64,000 bases of DNA, taken from the NCBI GenBank assembly GCA_003116875.1, contig BCKT01000008.1, positions 310,001 to 374,000 on the forward strand, read 5' to 3'. The translations under genes and the position numbers were made by a program. Within the stretch, counting starts at the first letter, position 1. The number at the start of each line of letters is the position of its first letter. The stretch comes from Takashimella koratensis. Its lineage: Eukaryota > Basidiomycota > Tremellomycetes > Trichosporonales > Tetragoniomycetaceae. The notes under the pieces are model-generated. The model was not told the origin of the DNA and ran no database searches. It saw nothing but the letters and a program-made list of their open reading frames with translations. Shown here piece by piece: positions 50,788-64,000 of this stretch.

Positions 50788-51600
50788 TCACAGAACCCAA
50801 TTGTAGATCGTTGTGAGTCCCGCGGCAACAGCTAGCGTGACCAGCGCTATCACGCTCGTAACGATGAATGCAATCTCCTTGCCCGTGGGTCTTTGGAAGC
50901 TGTCCACGCCTACGCCTGCAGGCCCATCGAAGACTTCCAATTCGTGGACGGGTGCGAATGTGACCGATTTGGTGGGGTTGGAACTAGGCAAAAGGGCGGA
51001 TTGGTCGTCGTGAGTGCTGGGGAAGGGTTCATCGGTGGTGTCGTAGCTCGTTCCAAAGGCGTCTCGAACGTCTCGTACACTTCGATTGTGACTATCCAGG
51101 TCGAGAGCAGAGGCGGATGGAGGGGAGTAGTCATAGTTTTCATTTCGGGAGGTGGATGATCGTGTACCTCGTGCGTGGAAATCGAGCGTGTCTTTATCGT
51201 CACCTATGTGTTCTCGCCCAACAGCGACGCCAGAACTCGCAGCGTCACTGAACTCGGCTGAGCTGTAACCTGTCTCTGGAGTATGTGAGAGAGACCGGGA
51301 GTATGTATGACTGAGACCATGCCCCAGCCCGTGCTCATGCTCATGCCCGTGCTCGGCATCATGTCCGTGCTCGTGATTGTAATCGTGGAGGTAGTGGTGT
51401 GGGAAGTGATGCGTATCGTCGTGCCCTGGGACCCCGGCAAGAGCCTGGGCGAGGGTCGTCGATGATCCCGAAGGGAGAGATGGTGATCGCGCGAGATTGA
51501 GGTTGACCGACGCTGATCGAGTCCGGCGGTCTCGTGAGAGGTCGCGGTCAGACGACGCCGACGGGAGGGTGATTGTTGGCAGCCTGAATGGAGGCGCCAT
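50788..51600 (-). CDS. His-rich C-terminally anchored membrane protein, 270 aa
   Basis: A single frame. The N-terminal 250 residues are Ser/Asp/His-rich and probably disordered, with HDDTHHFPHHYLHDYNHEHG and further HEHEHG runs. One membrane span lies at the very end (IAFIVTSVIALVTLAVAAGL), leaving only TTIYNWVL after it, which is a tail-anchored layout. His clusters might bind zinc or nickel or may reflect composition only. Family not recognised. Head-to-head with the DPW/GDF-motif gene (270 bp). Confidence 0.7.
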   Translation of the reverse strand: MAPPFRLPTITLPSASSDRDLSRDRRTRSASVNLNLARSPSLPSGSSTTLAQALAGVPGHDDTHHFPHHYLHDYNHEHGHDAEHGHEHEHGLGHGLSHTYSRSLSHTPETGYSSAEFSDAASSGVAVGREHIGDDKDTLDFHARGTRSSTSRNENYDYSPPSASALDLDSHNRSVRDVRDAFGTSYDTTDEPFPSTHDDQSALLPSSNPTKSVTFAPVHELEVFDGPAGVGVDSFQRPTGKEIAFIVTSVIALVTLAVAAGLTTIYNWVL

Positions 51601-51870
51601 GAGGTGAGGAAGGGGAGGGGGTCGGGGGTCGGGGATGTGGATGAAGATGAGGACAACTCAAAGGTGCGCTTCGCGTGATTTCCTTTTCGTGTCTTCCGTT
51701 TACTCCATTCTTCACTCTACACACTTAACGATCATTAACCACCAAGCAAACCCGCGCTCGCTCATCCTTGAAGTACAGAGACGACAAGGACGAGGAACCC
51801 CACAGGCTCGGTATAGAAGCTACGAAGACGATACTTTATTTTCTACATTCTTGGTTGAACTAGGCCAAAC

Positions 51871-54800
51871 ATGGAGGACCCGTGGGCCGCTGGGCCATCA
51901 TGGTCCACGCCCTCGAAACCCACTTCCGACCCGACCCACGCCGACGCGTTGTCCGCTTCTACATCCACGGCCACCTCCAGTGCGACGGATACGAGCGCGC
52001 ACACTTCGGCTGGGGAGATCGACGATCCGTGGGGAAGTAACAAGACGCCAACAGTCGCCCCAACCGCGACCCCGACCGCGGCAGGCGACGTGGGCGCGGG
52101 GATGGCGGCACTCTCGCTGGATGCCGACAAAGGGTTTGGAGGTTGGGGCGAGGATGTGAATGCAGGATGGGGTGCGCCAGTGCCATCAGCTGTACCTGCG
52201 CCTTCAGCAGTGGTCGAGACGCCACAGGCAGAGCCGGTAGTGCCGTTGGAGTCGGCTCACCCAGACGGCGACGGACACGTACAGGGCGACGACGAAACCG
52301 TAATCAGTGTACCTATACCGAAAGCGACTACCCATGATTCGCGTGACGACGAAGGTCCCACTTGGGGTCTAGACAGTCCTCAGCACGAACCCGCTGCTTC
52401 CACGTCCACCGCCGACGCATTACCCTCGGACACGCTCCCGTCGGCTGTCGCGCTCCCTGGCTCACCACCACCCATCGTCCACACACCCCCTCCCGCGGAC
52501 GCGCCCCTCCCTTCCATCACCTCTCTCGCCTCCGGACCCTCCTTCTCCCCCTCGCTCTCCCACGGCTCGCCAGGCCTGGGTTTCCCGCCCTCAGTTGCCG
52601 CCCGGGTCCTAGACGAAGGGTTCGGCGGAGGCGGGCTGGGAATGGGGATGCCGAAGAGTCCGTCGTTCGGGTCCGACTTTGGCGGGTTTGCGACGGTCGC
52701 TGAAGGCGATCCGTGGGGCGGAGACGCATGGGGCGGTGGTGCGGCAGGGAGGCGAGACTCCGGATTCAGTTTCAGTGAGAGGAAAGAAAGGGAAGAGGAA
52801 GGAGAGGAAGGGGGAGGGTGGGGTGGAGCGAGAGGAGTAGCGAGTCCAACGGTGAATCAGGGAGACGATGAGTGGGAGTCAGCCCAAAGACGGATGAAAG
52901 TACAACAAGAACGTGTGGTGAGTTTCGTGATCATAGGATCTTAGCCCAGGCAGTGATTCACGCAAGACCGATGGGAGATCCTTGTGCTAACGCTCATTGT
53001 TCAGCCGCATGAGAGGATCGAGTCGATTCGACAGGGTTGGAAAGAGGTTGCGGGTGCGGTGATTGGGCTCGACAAGGTTGTCGAGTTAACAGATGAGGAA
53101 GAGCGGGTGTTGGAGAATGCCGTGAGAGAGATCCAGGCAGATACGTGAGTAGGCAAAGATCACTGGACTTTGGTGTTCTGATGATCTCTTGAGTCGAGTG
53201 TGAGTGCTAACATCTATTCTCAACCCTTTACTTTCCAATTACTGCAGTGCGGACACGCTCACCGCTCTCTCGACCTTGCCACAAGACACCAACATCTATC
53301 CGCCTGTACTCACGTCCCTATCAACGTATCAGCGATACCAGACCGCCCTGTCCCGACCGAACCCTAACCCATCAACATCCCTCTTGACTATCCCCTTCAA
53401 CGCAAACATGCGGCGGCGCACAGACGACAGCCTCGTCTTTGATGTCCCCGACTACTCGTGGGCTGGGCGATCGCGCCTCGGCGAGCCCGATGCTCCGGCA
53501 CAGGACGCAGCAGTCGCGGAGGAAAGCGGTGGGAGCCGGTGGGCGTTCTGGAACCGAAAGGCAGGCGCCGCGGGGGGTACCGCCACGCCCAAGGCGCTTA
53601 CGACGTCGGGAGGAGGTGTGTTGGAGGTCAAGTCGGCCACAACACCAACGAGTACCATGTCGTCGCCCATGAGCGCGGCAATCGAGGCGGGCGCATCGGC
53701 GTCCTCGATCAACTCGCAGCAAGGGTCGGCTGGCATATCAGGTCTTTTTGGGCGATCTCGACCTGCCACTCCCGAACCAACCTTTGCTGCTGCCCCAACC
53801 CAAAGCTCGCCAGCCTCGCTCGCGTCTCAGAACCAGGCGGCTGCTGCAGCCGCCGCCGCGTCGCAGGGGACCTACGAGGACTCGGGCCATATGGCACCCG
53901 GCGGCTCCCTGGATCCGAACAACCAGCCCGCGTCCGCCGTTAGCCGCTTCTTCGGTCGTTTCGGGGGCGCCAAGCGGTCTCTCTCTCAGCGCAACCTCAC
54001 GACTTTCGACGCAACAGATTACGACGTGGAGTTGACTACGGATGACTTGAGCTACCTCGCAGAGGTACCGTCGATGCCGGCGCCGAATGCGGCGCAGGGG
54101 GTCGGCGATTTGCTCCAGCTCGACCCGTCGCACCGGCCCGCAGCGAGCCTCGAGGCAGTCTTGGGGAACAACAGCGGCCAGGCGGTGGGGGTTGGAGGGT
54201 TCCAGGGTCCGCCACCGTCGAACCAGCCGTTGACGTACGGCCAGACTGCACCGGCGTACCCTTCCATCGGTCGTCCGCCGCCCGGTGGTCGCACGTCCGT
54301 ACCTGGGTCGCGCCAGGCATCGAGCAGCTTTGTGCCACGCATGAAGACAGACCAACGCTCGGTCACAGCCACAAGCTTTGATCTCTTATCCGGTCTCGAC
54401 TTTGACGAATCCGAGGGGCAAGCGACCAACACCGCCTCGGCCCCTCAGCCTGCTACGTCAGGGCCCGTTGTCACGTCACCCGTCTCAACGACCGGACCCA
54501 ACGCCCCCTCGTCCGCATGGGACGACTTTCTTGCCACCAAACCCACATCCTTCGTCACGCCCGTCATGCAAACCCAGCCTACCCTCGCATCACCCATCGG
54601 TCCTCCTCTCCCCAGTGTCTCCAAGGCACGCGCTCCACCCATCTCCACCTCGAGTCTCAACGACGATTTCGGCGACTTTGGTGATTTCTCCACACCTGCA
54701 TCACAGCCAACCCGCACCGCTCCTCAGCAGCCCGTGCCCACTGCGAATTCTGGGTTTGACGACTTTGGAGACTTTTCCGTATTCGAGACGCCCAAACCGG

Positions 54801-55294
54801 GACCTGCCCCGTCCACGACCACATTGGCCCCACCTCACCATAAGCCCATGCTTGACCATACGCCGACGATCAATTTACTCTCCGACGCATCGGCGTTGAA
54901 GGGACGGCGGTGGCCTGCGCCTCCTAGCCCCGTTGCGCCTCAGCTCGAGCCCCCACCCCGCGCCCCGTCCGGGTCAACTGCTGGGGTCGGCGCATTCCCA
55001 TTCCTTTCCCCTCCCCCGCCTGGGCGACCTGCATCAGGTGCTGGCCTCCGCCTCGACCTGATGGGCGAGGGCCAGGGCGGAGACCCCGCGGCGCCATCCA
55101 CTGCGCAGAACGGGATCGCATCGCCTCCGACACAAGCGGCGGGTCTTGGACTTGGGATGGGCCCGCAGCTCGCTTCACTCACCCCGGCTCGATCAGCGTC
55201 AGGCTCTGCCGCCAATCCAACAAAGCCGGCCTCGGCACCGATGGGCCAAGGCGGACTGTCCGCGCAGGAACTGTCGTTTTTTGACTCGCTCTGA
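51871..55294 (+). CDS. DPW/GDF-motif protein, probable clathrin-adaptor accessory, 1077 aa
   Basis: Exons 51871-52917, 53005-53144 and 53248-55294. Most of the protein is Pro/Ser/Ala-rich and unstructured. It starts MEDPWAAGPSW and has DDPWGS and GDPWGGDAWGG. Near the C-terminus are NDDFGDFGDF and FDDFGDFSVF. DPW-type and acidic G-D-F motifs are known ligands of AP-2 and gamma-adaptin/GGA ear domains. A central helical part (RIESIRQGWKEVAGAVIGLD to LTDEEERVLENAVREIQADT) spans the two short introns. It also has SRFFGRFGGAKRSLSQRNLT, and it ends ELSFFDSL. The role in endocytic or Golgi trafficking is inferred from motifs only. Confidence 0.7.
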
Positions 55295-55607
55295 GCAGTG
55301 GCCGAACAATCAAGGAGAATGGGTGTGCGGCGATCTGCCTGGATGAACCATATCTTTGCACTTGTATATTGCTTTGGCATTAACTGGGCTGTGTAGGTCT
55401 CACGGATGGGTGTGATATGCATATGTGCGATAGACGCAAACCATGCAGACGGGTTTTCTTGAGCCGAGCTTAGCCCGTCGATGCAGACTTGGGATTGAAG
55501 GCCGGGGATTTGTTGACGCAATTGGATGGTCATCTCTCTTTTGCTCTTTCTGTCACCATCCTCAGCAACAGCTTGAGGCCAGCGTGCCAAATCACCTGTC
55601 CCAGCCC
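55295..55607. other. Tandem intergenic region
   Basis: Lies between two plus-strand genes. 3' flank and promoter; no gene seen. Confidence 0.5.
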
Positions 55608-57346
55608 ATGTCCATGAGGCTCAGCGCGGCGCTACAGCAGCTTGCGCCCCCTGCTCTCCTCACTTACTTTGTCTGGGCATGGCGCAGGTGCACATTCACC
55701 ATTGGCCGTAAGTCCAGTCAACGAGGTTGCGAGGTTGCGAGGTCGTCGACTCCAAATTACTTGTGCTGACGAAGGAACTTCGCATTGTCTTTCTGTCATT
55801 GTGCTTGTCGTTCTGATCTGCTCTGCAGCGGCGTATATCTCACGGGAACTTGGTCGCCCAATCTTAGGCGGTGCGTCCTGTCTCCTACCTCTTCAGCAAT
55901 CAACGCCTGACTCACATCTCATCTCTTAAGCAATCTACACTGTCCTGCCGACGCTGTTCATTCCACCGCTCACCGTCATCTTCCTTCGACTCTACTTCCT
56001 CCCCTCGACGCAGTCTATCGCGCCCCATGACCCGCCGATGGAGATCCAGCTTCGGCATGTCATCTTCGAATGTCTCCCGCCGTCATCAGGGAAGCCCGTC
56101 GTGATTTCGCCTTACCCCCGCCGAGACGACGCAGGTTTGGGCGAGGGTTGGGATGCAGCCAGCACCGATAGATTTGGGGAAGCTGGAGGGGAAGAGGACG
56201 ACGGGCTTGAAAACGACCTGGTGGAAAGATGTTGGAAGGGGAAATGTAAAGGACGTTGGAAGCCAGCGAGGGCTCGACACTGCTCCGACTGCCAGACTTG
56301 TCGAGCGGGCTTTGACCACCACTGCGCATTTGTACGTATCTTCTCTCCTGGCCAAGATTCATCCTGACCTCCCTGCTGGCATCCAACTTCGATCCTCTCG
56401 CTTACCGACCTCTCTTCCCAGTTTGCCAACTGCTTGACGGCACCCTACGTCCCTCGCTTCCTGCTCCTCTTGATTCTCACACCACCGGCGATCCTTCTCC
56501 TCTCTCTCCCACTCTACATCCCGCTCATCCAACGAACGGCCCTCGCGTGGCGCCGGGCAAGCGCCGGGACTGATGCAGATACAGCGTGGTGGTGGAACGC
56601 GTGGTGGGCGTGGATCGTCGCGGGCGGGCCGGTAGGGAGGTGGATGGCCGGTCTCGTGCTGGGCTGGAGACATCTGGATAGGGAGGATGCAGGAGGGGTT
56701 GCGGGTGTGTTGAAGGTTGAGTATGGAGCATTGTTAGGGCTTGGAGCGCTGTTGGCGATCTTCACAGCTGTGAGTATGGAACGGGACGATTTTGCGTGTT
56801 GGCCAACGTTTCTATGTCTTGAGATACACCGACCCGCATTACTGACATGGACCGGTGTAGGCGCTTGCATACTCGGCAATCGTCTTGAGCAGAGCTGGTA
56901 GATTGACAGTGGATCGTTCACGCGCAAAATCGCTCGCTCGTGCTCAAGCCGCTCTCGCAGACCTGCCATCGCCTGATCTCGCATCTCCCCATTTGAAGAC
57001 CGACCTGGCAAGGTTCGGTCTCGTACGATGGTTTTTCGTCCCATTTCCCACGACCACCCAAACTTCACATGCCGCCCAGTCGCATGGAGACGGCAGCGGC
57101 GTGCTGTTACCTTCTTTACCCGAAGAGCGGCCGTATGACCACGGTGTGGAGGAGAACTGGCGGATGATGTTTGGTACCGATGGGTACAAGTGGGCGTTGC
57201 CTTGGGTAACCACCTCGGGAGGGATCTCGAGGGCGCAACTCTTTAATTGGCCCATAAGAGAAGATGTACGAGAGAGACTGGAGCAAGAAGCTGCGAGAAT
57301 ACAGAGCAGATTGAGAGAAAGAGGGGATGATGGGGTCGTGCCATGA
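55608..57346 (+). CDS. DHHC-type protein S-acyltransferase, 458 aa
   Basis: Exons 55608-55707, 55829-55870, 55931-56331, 56422-56769 and 56861-57346. Palmitoyltransferase acting at a membrane. The Cys-rich domain reads CKGRWKPARARHCSDCQTCR, then AGFDHHCAFFANC. The catalytic Cys179 lies in D176-H-H-C. FANC replaces the usual VGNC. Membrane spans flank it: VLPTLFIPPLTVIFLRLYFL before, LLLLILTPPAILLLSLPLYI after, and a fourth near LLGLGALLAIFTAALAYSAI. An acidic insertion lies between the second span and the Cys-rich domain. The C-terminal region has FFVPFPT and ends in a charged helix. The layout is nearest to Pfa/Swf1-like enzymes, but I do not assign a subfamily. Confidence 0.88.
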
Positions 57347-57583
57347 GCTGAGCATAGACATGTAAACTACCTTGGGGTGTGCGTTCATTCTCGTCCAGTG
57401 ACAAGAGCTCATCTTGATTCTGCATGCCAACGTTCTCTTACAAAGACTGCTTCTTCCTACATTTCTCTGAACCTAACGAGAACACCTATCAAACGCTGCA
57501 AGCATTGTTGTACGTTTACCAATATAGCAAGTGACCAAGATCGAAAAACCTAACGGGGAACACAGCCCCCCTTCAACCCGAAT

Positions 57584-59518
57584 TTAATAGACGTAGACGA
57601 ACTCATCGTTCTTGTAGTCGGTCAAGTCGAGGAAGGCGTTCTGACCGAGTCGGACAGTCCCCTCTGCGGCGTTCTTGTCCTGGCTGTCGTCCTGGCCGTA
57701 GGTGACGTACTTGTCGGCCATGGAAGTGTCCTTGATGAACCTCGGCTTGCCGTTGGCGACACGCTGGCGCTGTCTGACCTTGTTGAGGCTGAAAAGCGTG
57801 CCAACCTGGATACCGATAACAGCGAGCAATGCGCAGAAGATGCCGAGCACCGCCTTGACACCGGGAACGTAGTGGGGCTTGTCGGCAGCGTTGAAAAGAA
57901 GAGGACCAACGATGTTACCAGCAGACGAACCGGCGTTGTACATGCTCGCAATGACCGACTTCTTGGTCTGGCCCGCAGTGTTGGCGACCATCCATGAGAC
58001 GATGAGCGGGTTGCCACCGAAGAGGAAGGCGAGGAGGTAGTAGCCAGCAAGCGCGGCGCCTTGGTTGTAGTTGGACGAAACACCCTCGGCGTAGAGGACG
58101 GCGAGACCAACGATGACGGGGATGACGAAGAGGGCGATCATGACGGACTTGATCTGGAAGCGCTGGGCGAGCCAAGAGGCGAGCAGGATGCAGATGACCT
58201 GGAGCGCACCGAACGGCATGTTGAGGAGAGTCGCAGTGAACTGTGGCAACGAGTCAGTTGTATTCAAAAGCGAAAATAACACAACTCACCTTGTCCGGGA
58301 AGAGACCGTTGATGAGGGTCGGGCCAAACGCGTTGGTCACAGCCGCACCGACATTGAGGAGCAAGGACATGGAGACCCAGAGGTAAGACTTGACGTCGTA
58401 GAACATTTCCCAGACGTGGGCCCACTTGAACTCGTTGGAACCGGTACCGGTGTTGTTGGCACGAAGACGCTCAATGGCCTGAGCTTTCTCGTGCTCGTCG
58501 AGGAAACGAGCCGAGGCGACGTCGGCATCGACGAGGAACCAGACGACGGGGGCAGAGACACAGGTGATGACGCCGACGACGATGTAGATGAGCTGCCAGC
58601 CCTTGATGGTGGACGACTGGACGTGGCCGAGACCGTAGGAGAGGAGGGCAGCGACGATGGTGGCGAAGCCGTTGGTGCAGTACCACATGGCAACACGAAG
58701 TGGCTGCTCAGAGCGACGGTACCATTGAGCGGTCAAGAGAGAGAATAAGGGAAGACAGCCGGCTTCGAAGAGACCAAGCAAGAAACGAGTCGCAACGAGA
58801 GCGCCAAAGCTGGTGGAAGCTCCCATGCAGGCCTGAGCCGCACCCCAGCCGAACATGAGGATGACCATGAGGTATCGAGAGTTGACACGGACAATGAGGT
58901 AGGACGAGAACGGCTGCCAACCGAGTTGCGCAATGGCGTTCATAGTGGACACGAGCGAGTACTGGTTGCCGACGAGGTGGGTGTCGGTGGACAAGCCCTG
59001 TGGGTGGAAGCGATTAGCAATGTTTCCGCCACTGTCACAGAAGCGAGTTAAATAGCGTTGCTCGACACTCACGAATGTGTTACCGAAACCAAAAGCGGTC
59101 TTGTCGAGAATCTGGAGGAAATAGACCCAGACGAGCACACTGAAGGCGACAGTCAGCTTATGCATGGGAGGGAACTCGCTTGCGAGTGGCAAAAACGCCC
59201 CTAGGGTGAAATATCGAAATGCCACGCTCACTCACCTCAGAATGTACTTGTCAGTCTTGCGCCTGATCCTCTTGTTCTGCGAAACTGTCAGCGATAACCT
59301 TCGAAGACGGGACCGATGTCATGTGTGGGGAAAGGAACACTCACGTCCTCCTCGGTAAGCTCAACTCGCTCATCGCCGAGGTAGCGGAGCGCGTGGTCAC
59401 CGTGCTTCATCTCCTGCTGAGTGAGGTGGTGCTCGTGACCAGCACGGTGGGTCATACCGGCCTCGCCGACCTCGGCGTGCTCGACCTCGTGCTTGGGCTC
59501 GATATCGAGGTGCGACAT
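57584..59518 (-). CDS. MFS permease, Dal5-like anion:cation symporter family, 548 aa
   Basis: Exons 59345-59518, 59236-59276, 59073-59139, 58290-58997 and 57584-58240. Plasma-membrane importer; the family includes carriers of allantoate, nicotinate, pantothenate and related organic anions. The His/Glu-rich cytosolic N-terminus is followed by RIRRKTDKYIL, then the first span (VWVYFLQILDKTAFGFGN). GLSTDTHLVGNQYSLVSTMN and the loop motifs GLFEAGCLPLF and QWYRRSEQPLRVAMWYCTNG are typical of this family. About 12 spans in all, with the central cytosolic loop between the two halves (AQAIERLRANNTGTG). Substrate not determinable from sequence. Confidence 0.9.
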
Positions 59519-60634
59519 GGTGATTACGTGTACACTGGTATGAAAGGATTGGCTGTGGAGATTTTGTCGATGGGGCGTGGAAAGATCGTCAGAAGGCGAT
59601 CGCTAGAGGGCGGGTTCAAGGATGATATTGAGTGCGGAGGTAGGCGCAACTGCAGTGGTGGAGAGGCGTTTGTTGATGTGAATCACTCAGAGGGGAGGGA
59701 GGGGGAAGAAACGATGGGGTATCCATGACCCGCCTAAATACTTTTTTGCCTGCCGATACTACCGGCTTTCAAAACGTTCGATAGCGTCTAGACCTTCCTC
59801 AGGGCGGGCGGCGGGGGGTGAATCGCTTCATTGACGCACGATCTAGGTCGCCACTCTGTCCCCACCCTACCTCCCCGCTCTTTCCCCCTCTGGTCTCAAG
59901 CCACCCCCCTCGTAGGGCTCCACGGGACGGTCCGACCTTCCGGGGACCCCAGTGGTTTGCCTGCTCGTGCCGCTCATTGCCGCCAGGGTTGACGCTTAGC
60001 GAGTTCGGGGGGTCGCCAGGGGAGACGCGGGCAACCGCTTACCAGCTCTTGGCATTCGCTGAGAATACTCGCTTCCCTTTGCATGTGCCCAAGGGGACAA
60101 GGAGGAAACCGCGCGAGTGCGTCGGTGATGTGGAGGAACGAGAAACATTTCAATTGAAGCCTTACCCAATCCGGGAATTAACGGTTCTTAGATCCCCCCT
60201 GATTTGCCGGGGTCACTAATTACGAGATGCACTCGTCCACGATGACTCAGTGTTTAGAGAGACGAGCCGCCGGTCCGCAGTCCCGCGGGCAGCATCCAAG
60301 GGCGACGAGCAACTCTGAGGGTCGAGGGATGAGCAGGTGAGAAGGGAGGCCCCTAGCCTCGACCCCGGTGGCGGTTGGAGACGGCGTTCGGAACGATCCT
60401 CGCCAAGATAGCCGGTCCTGAATCACGACTTAACGTGGCGCGCACGCAAACAATCACTCGGGCAGACCCTTGGTCAGTACATACAAGACATCCAAGCTCG
60501 TGAAAGGACGAGGGGCATGCATGAGCGACCCTGTTGGACAAGCCAGAGGGATCCATGAACAGATCTAGGTTTCATCGCATGCGGTCCGATCCAGCGAAAG
60601 AGAAAATATATCCTGTGCCACTCCAAGACCCATT
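59519..60634. other. Intergenic, promoter of the permease gene
   Basis: 1.1 kb between the permease start and the PEX6 stop, both on the minus strand. Plus frames here (for example 59818-60219) have no recognisable content. The sequence between about 59930 and 60240 has no counterpart in the genes around. It may hold nitrogen or nutrient control sites for the permease, but none could be verified by eye. Confidence 0.5.

Positions 60635-64000
<3,366 letters not shown>

Overview
This is eukaryotic nuclear DNA from a fungus, most likely a basidiomycete yeast-like fungus of the Tremellomycetes type. The clues are dense genes on both strands, many short introns (about 40-110 nt) with GTGAGT/GTAAGC donors and CTAAC/CTGAC branch sites, fungal-only families (Zn2Cys6 regulator, PriA-like secreted protein, Dal5-like permease), and the presence of Atg101, Pex6 and a CDK12/Ctk1-type kinase. 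The species cannot be fixed from the sequence alone. Gene models here were built by hand from reading frames and splice sites; every multi-exon model listed closes in frame.

Region 1 (about 0.7-11.7 kb) is the unusual part. It is a head-to-tail array of very small genes, all on the minus strand, that I do not recognise as any named family. There are eleven intact members and one member cut by a transposon. At least three decayed relics sit between them. Each intact member has a short Ser/Thr/Asp-rich N-terminus, one membrane span and a short basic tail. All intact members but one carry a single phase-1 intron exactly before the membrane span. Six also have a Cys-x2-Cys ... His-x5-Cys type module with an R-I-F-x-P-x-Q motif and a C-terminal K-S-W-Y-P-L-G-R-R-P-like motif. 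Four intact members, plus the interrupted one, are stripped-down forms lacking the Cys/His module, and the last carries a minimal version. A 412-bp non-autonomous element with 37-bp terminal inverted repeats and a TA duplication lies inside the membrane-span codons of one member.

Region 2 (12.2-31 kb) holds ordinary housekeeping genes: a TXNDC9/Plp1-type thioredoxin-like protein, an aldo/keto reductase, the splicing factor Cwc24, a Zn2Cys6 regulator, two orphan genes, a 1217-residue Osh1/Osh2-type oxysterol-binding protein (ankyrin, PH, FFAT, ORD) and an 837-residue orphan.

Region 3 (31-46.5 kb) holds Mri1 (methionine salvage), a Ctk1/CDK12-like kinase with a very long RD/RS-rich arm, a LYRM2-like mitochondrial protein, an L-type lectin cargo receptor and, after a 2.5-kb gene-poor stretch, a secreted Cys/Ser-rich repeat protein with a PriA-like C-terminus.

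Region 4 (47-64 kb) holds Atg101, the spliceosomal RRM protein Ist3/Snu17, a His-rich tail-anchored protein, a DPW/GDF-motif protein likely linked to clathrin adaptors, a DHHC palmitoyltransferase, a Dal5-like permease and Pex6, which runs off the right edge. Many genes are divergent head-to-head pairs with short shared upstream regions. No tRNA, rRNA, CRISPR or viral genes were seen.
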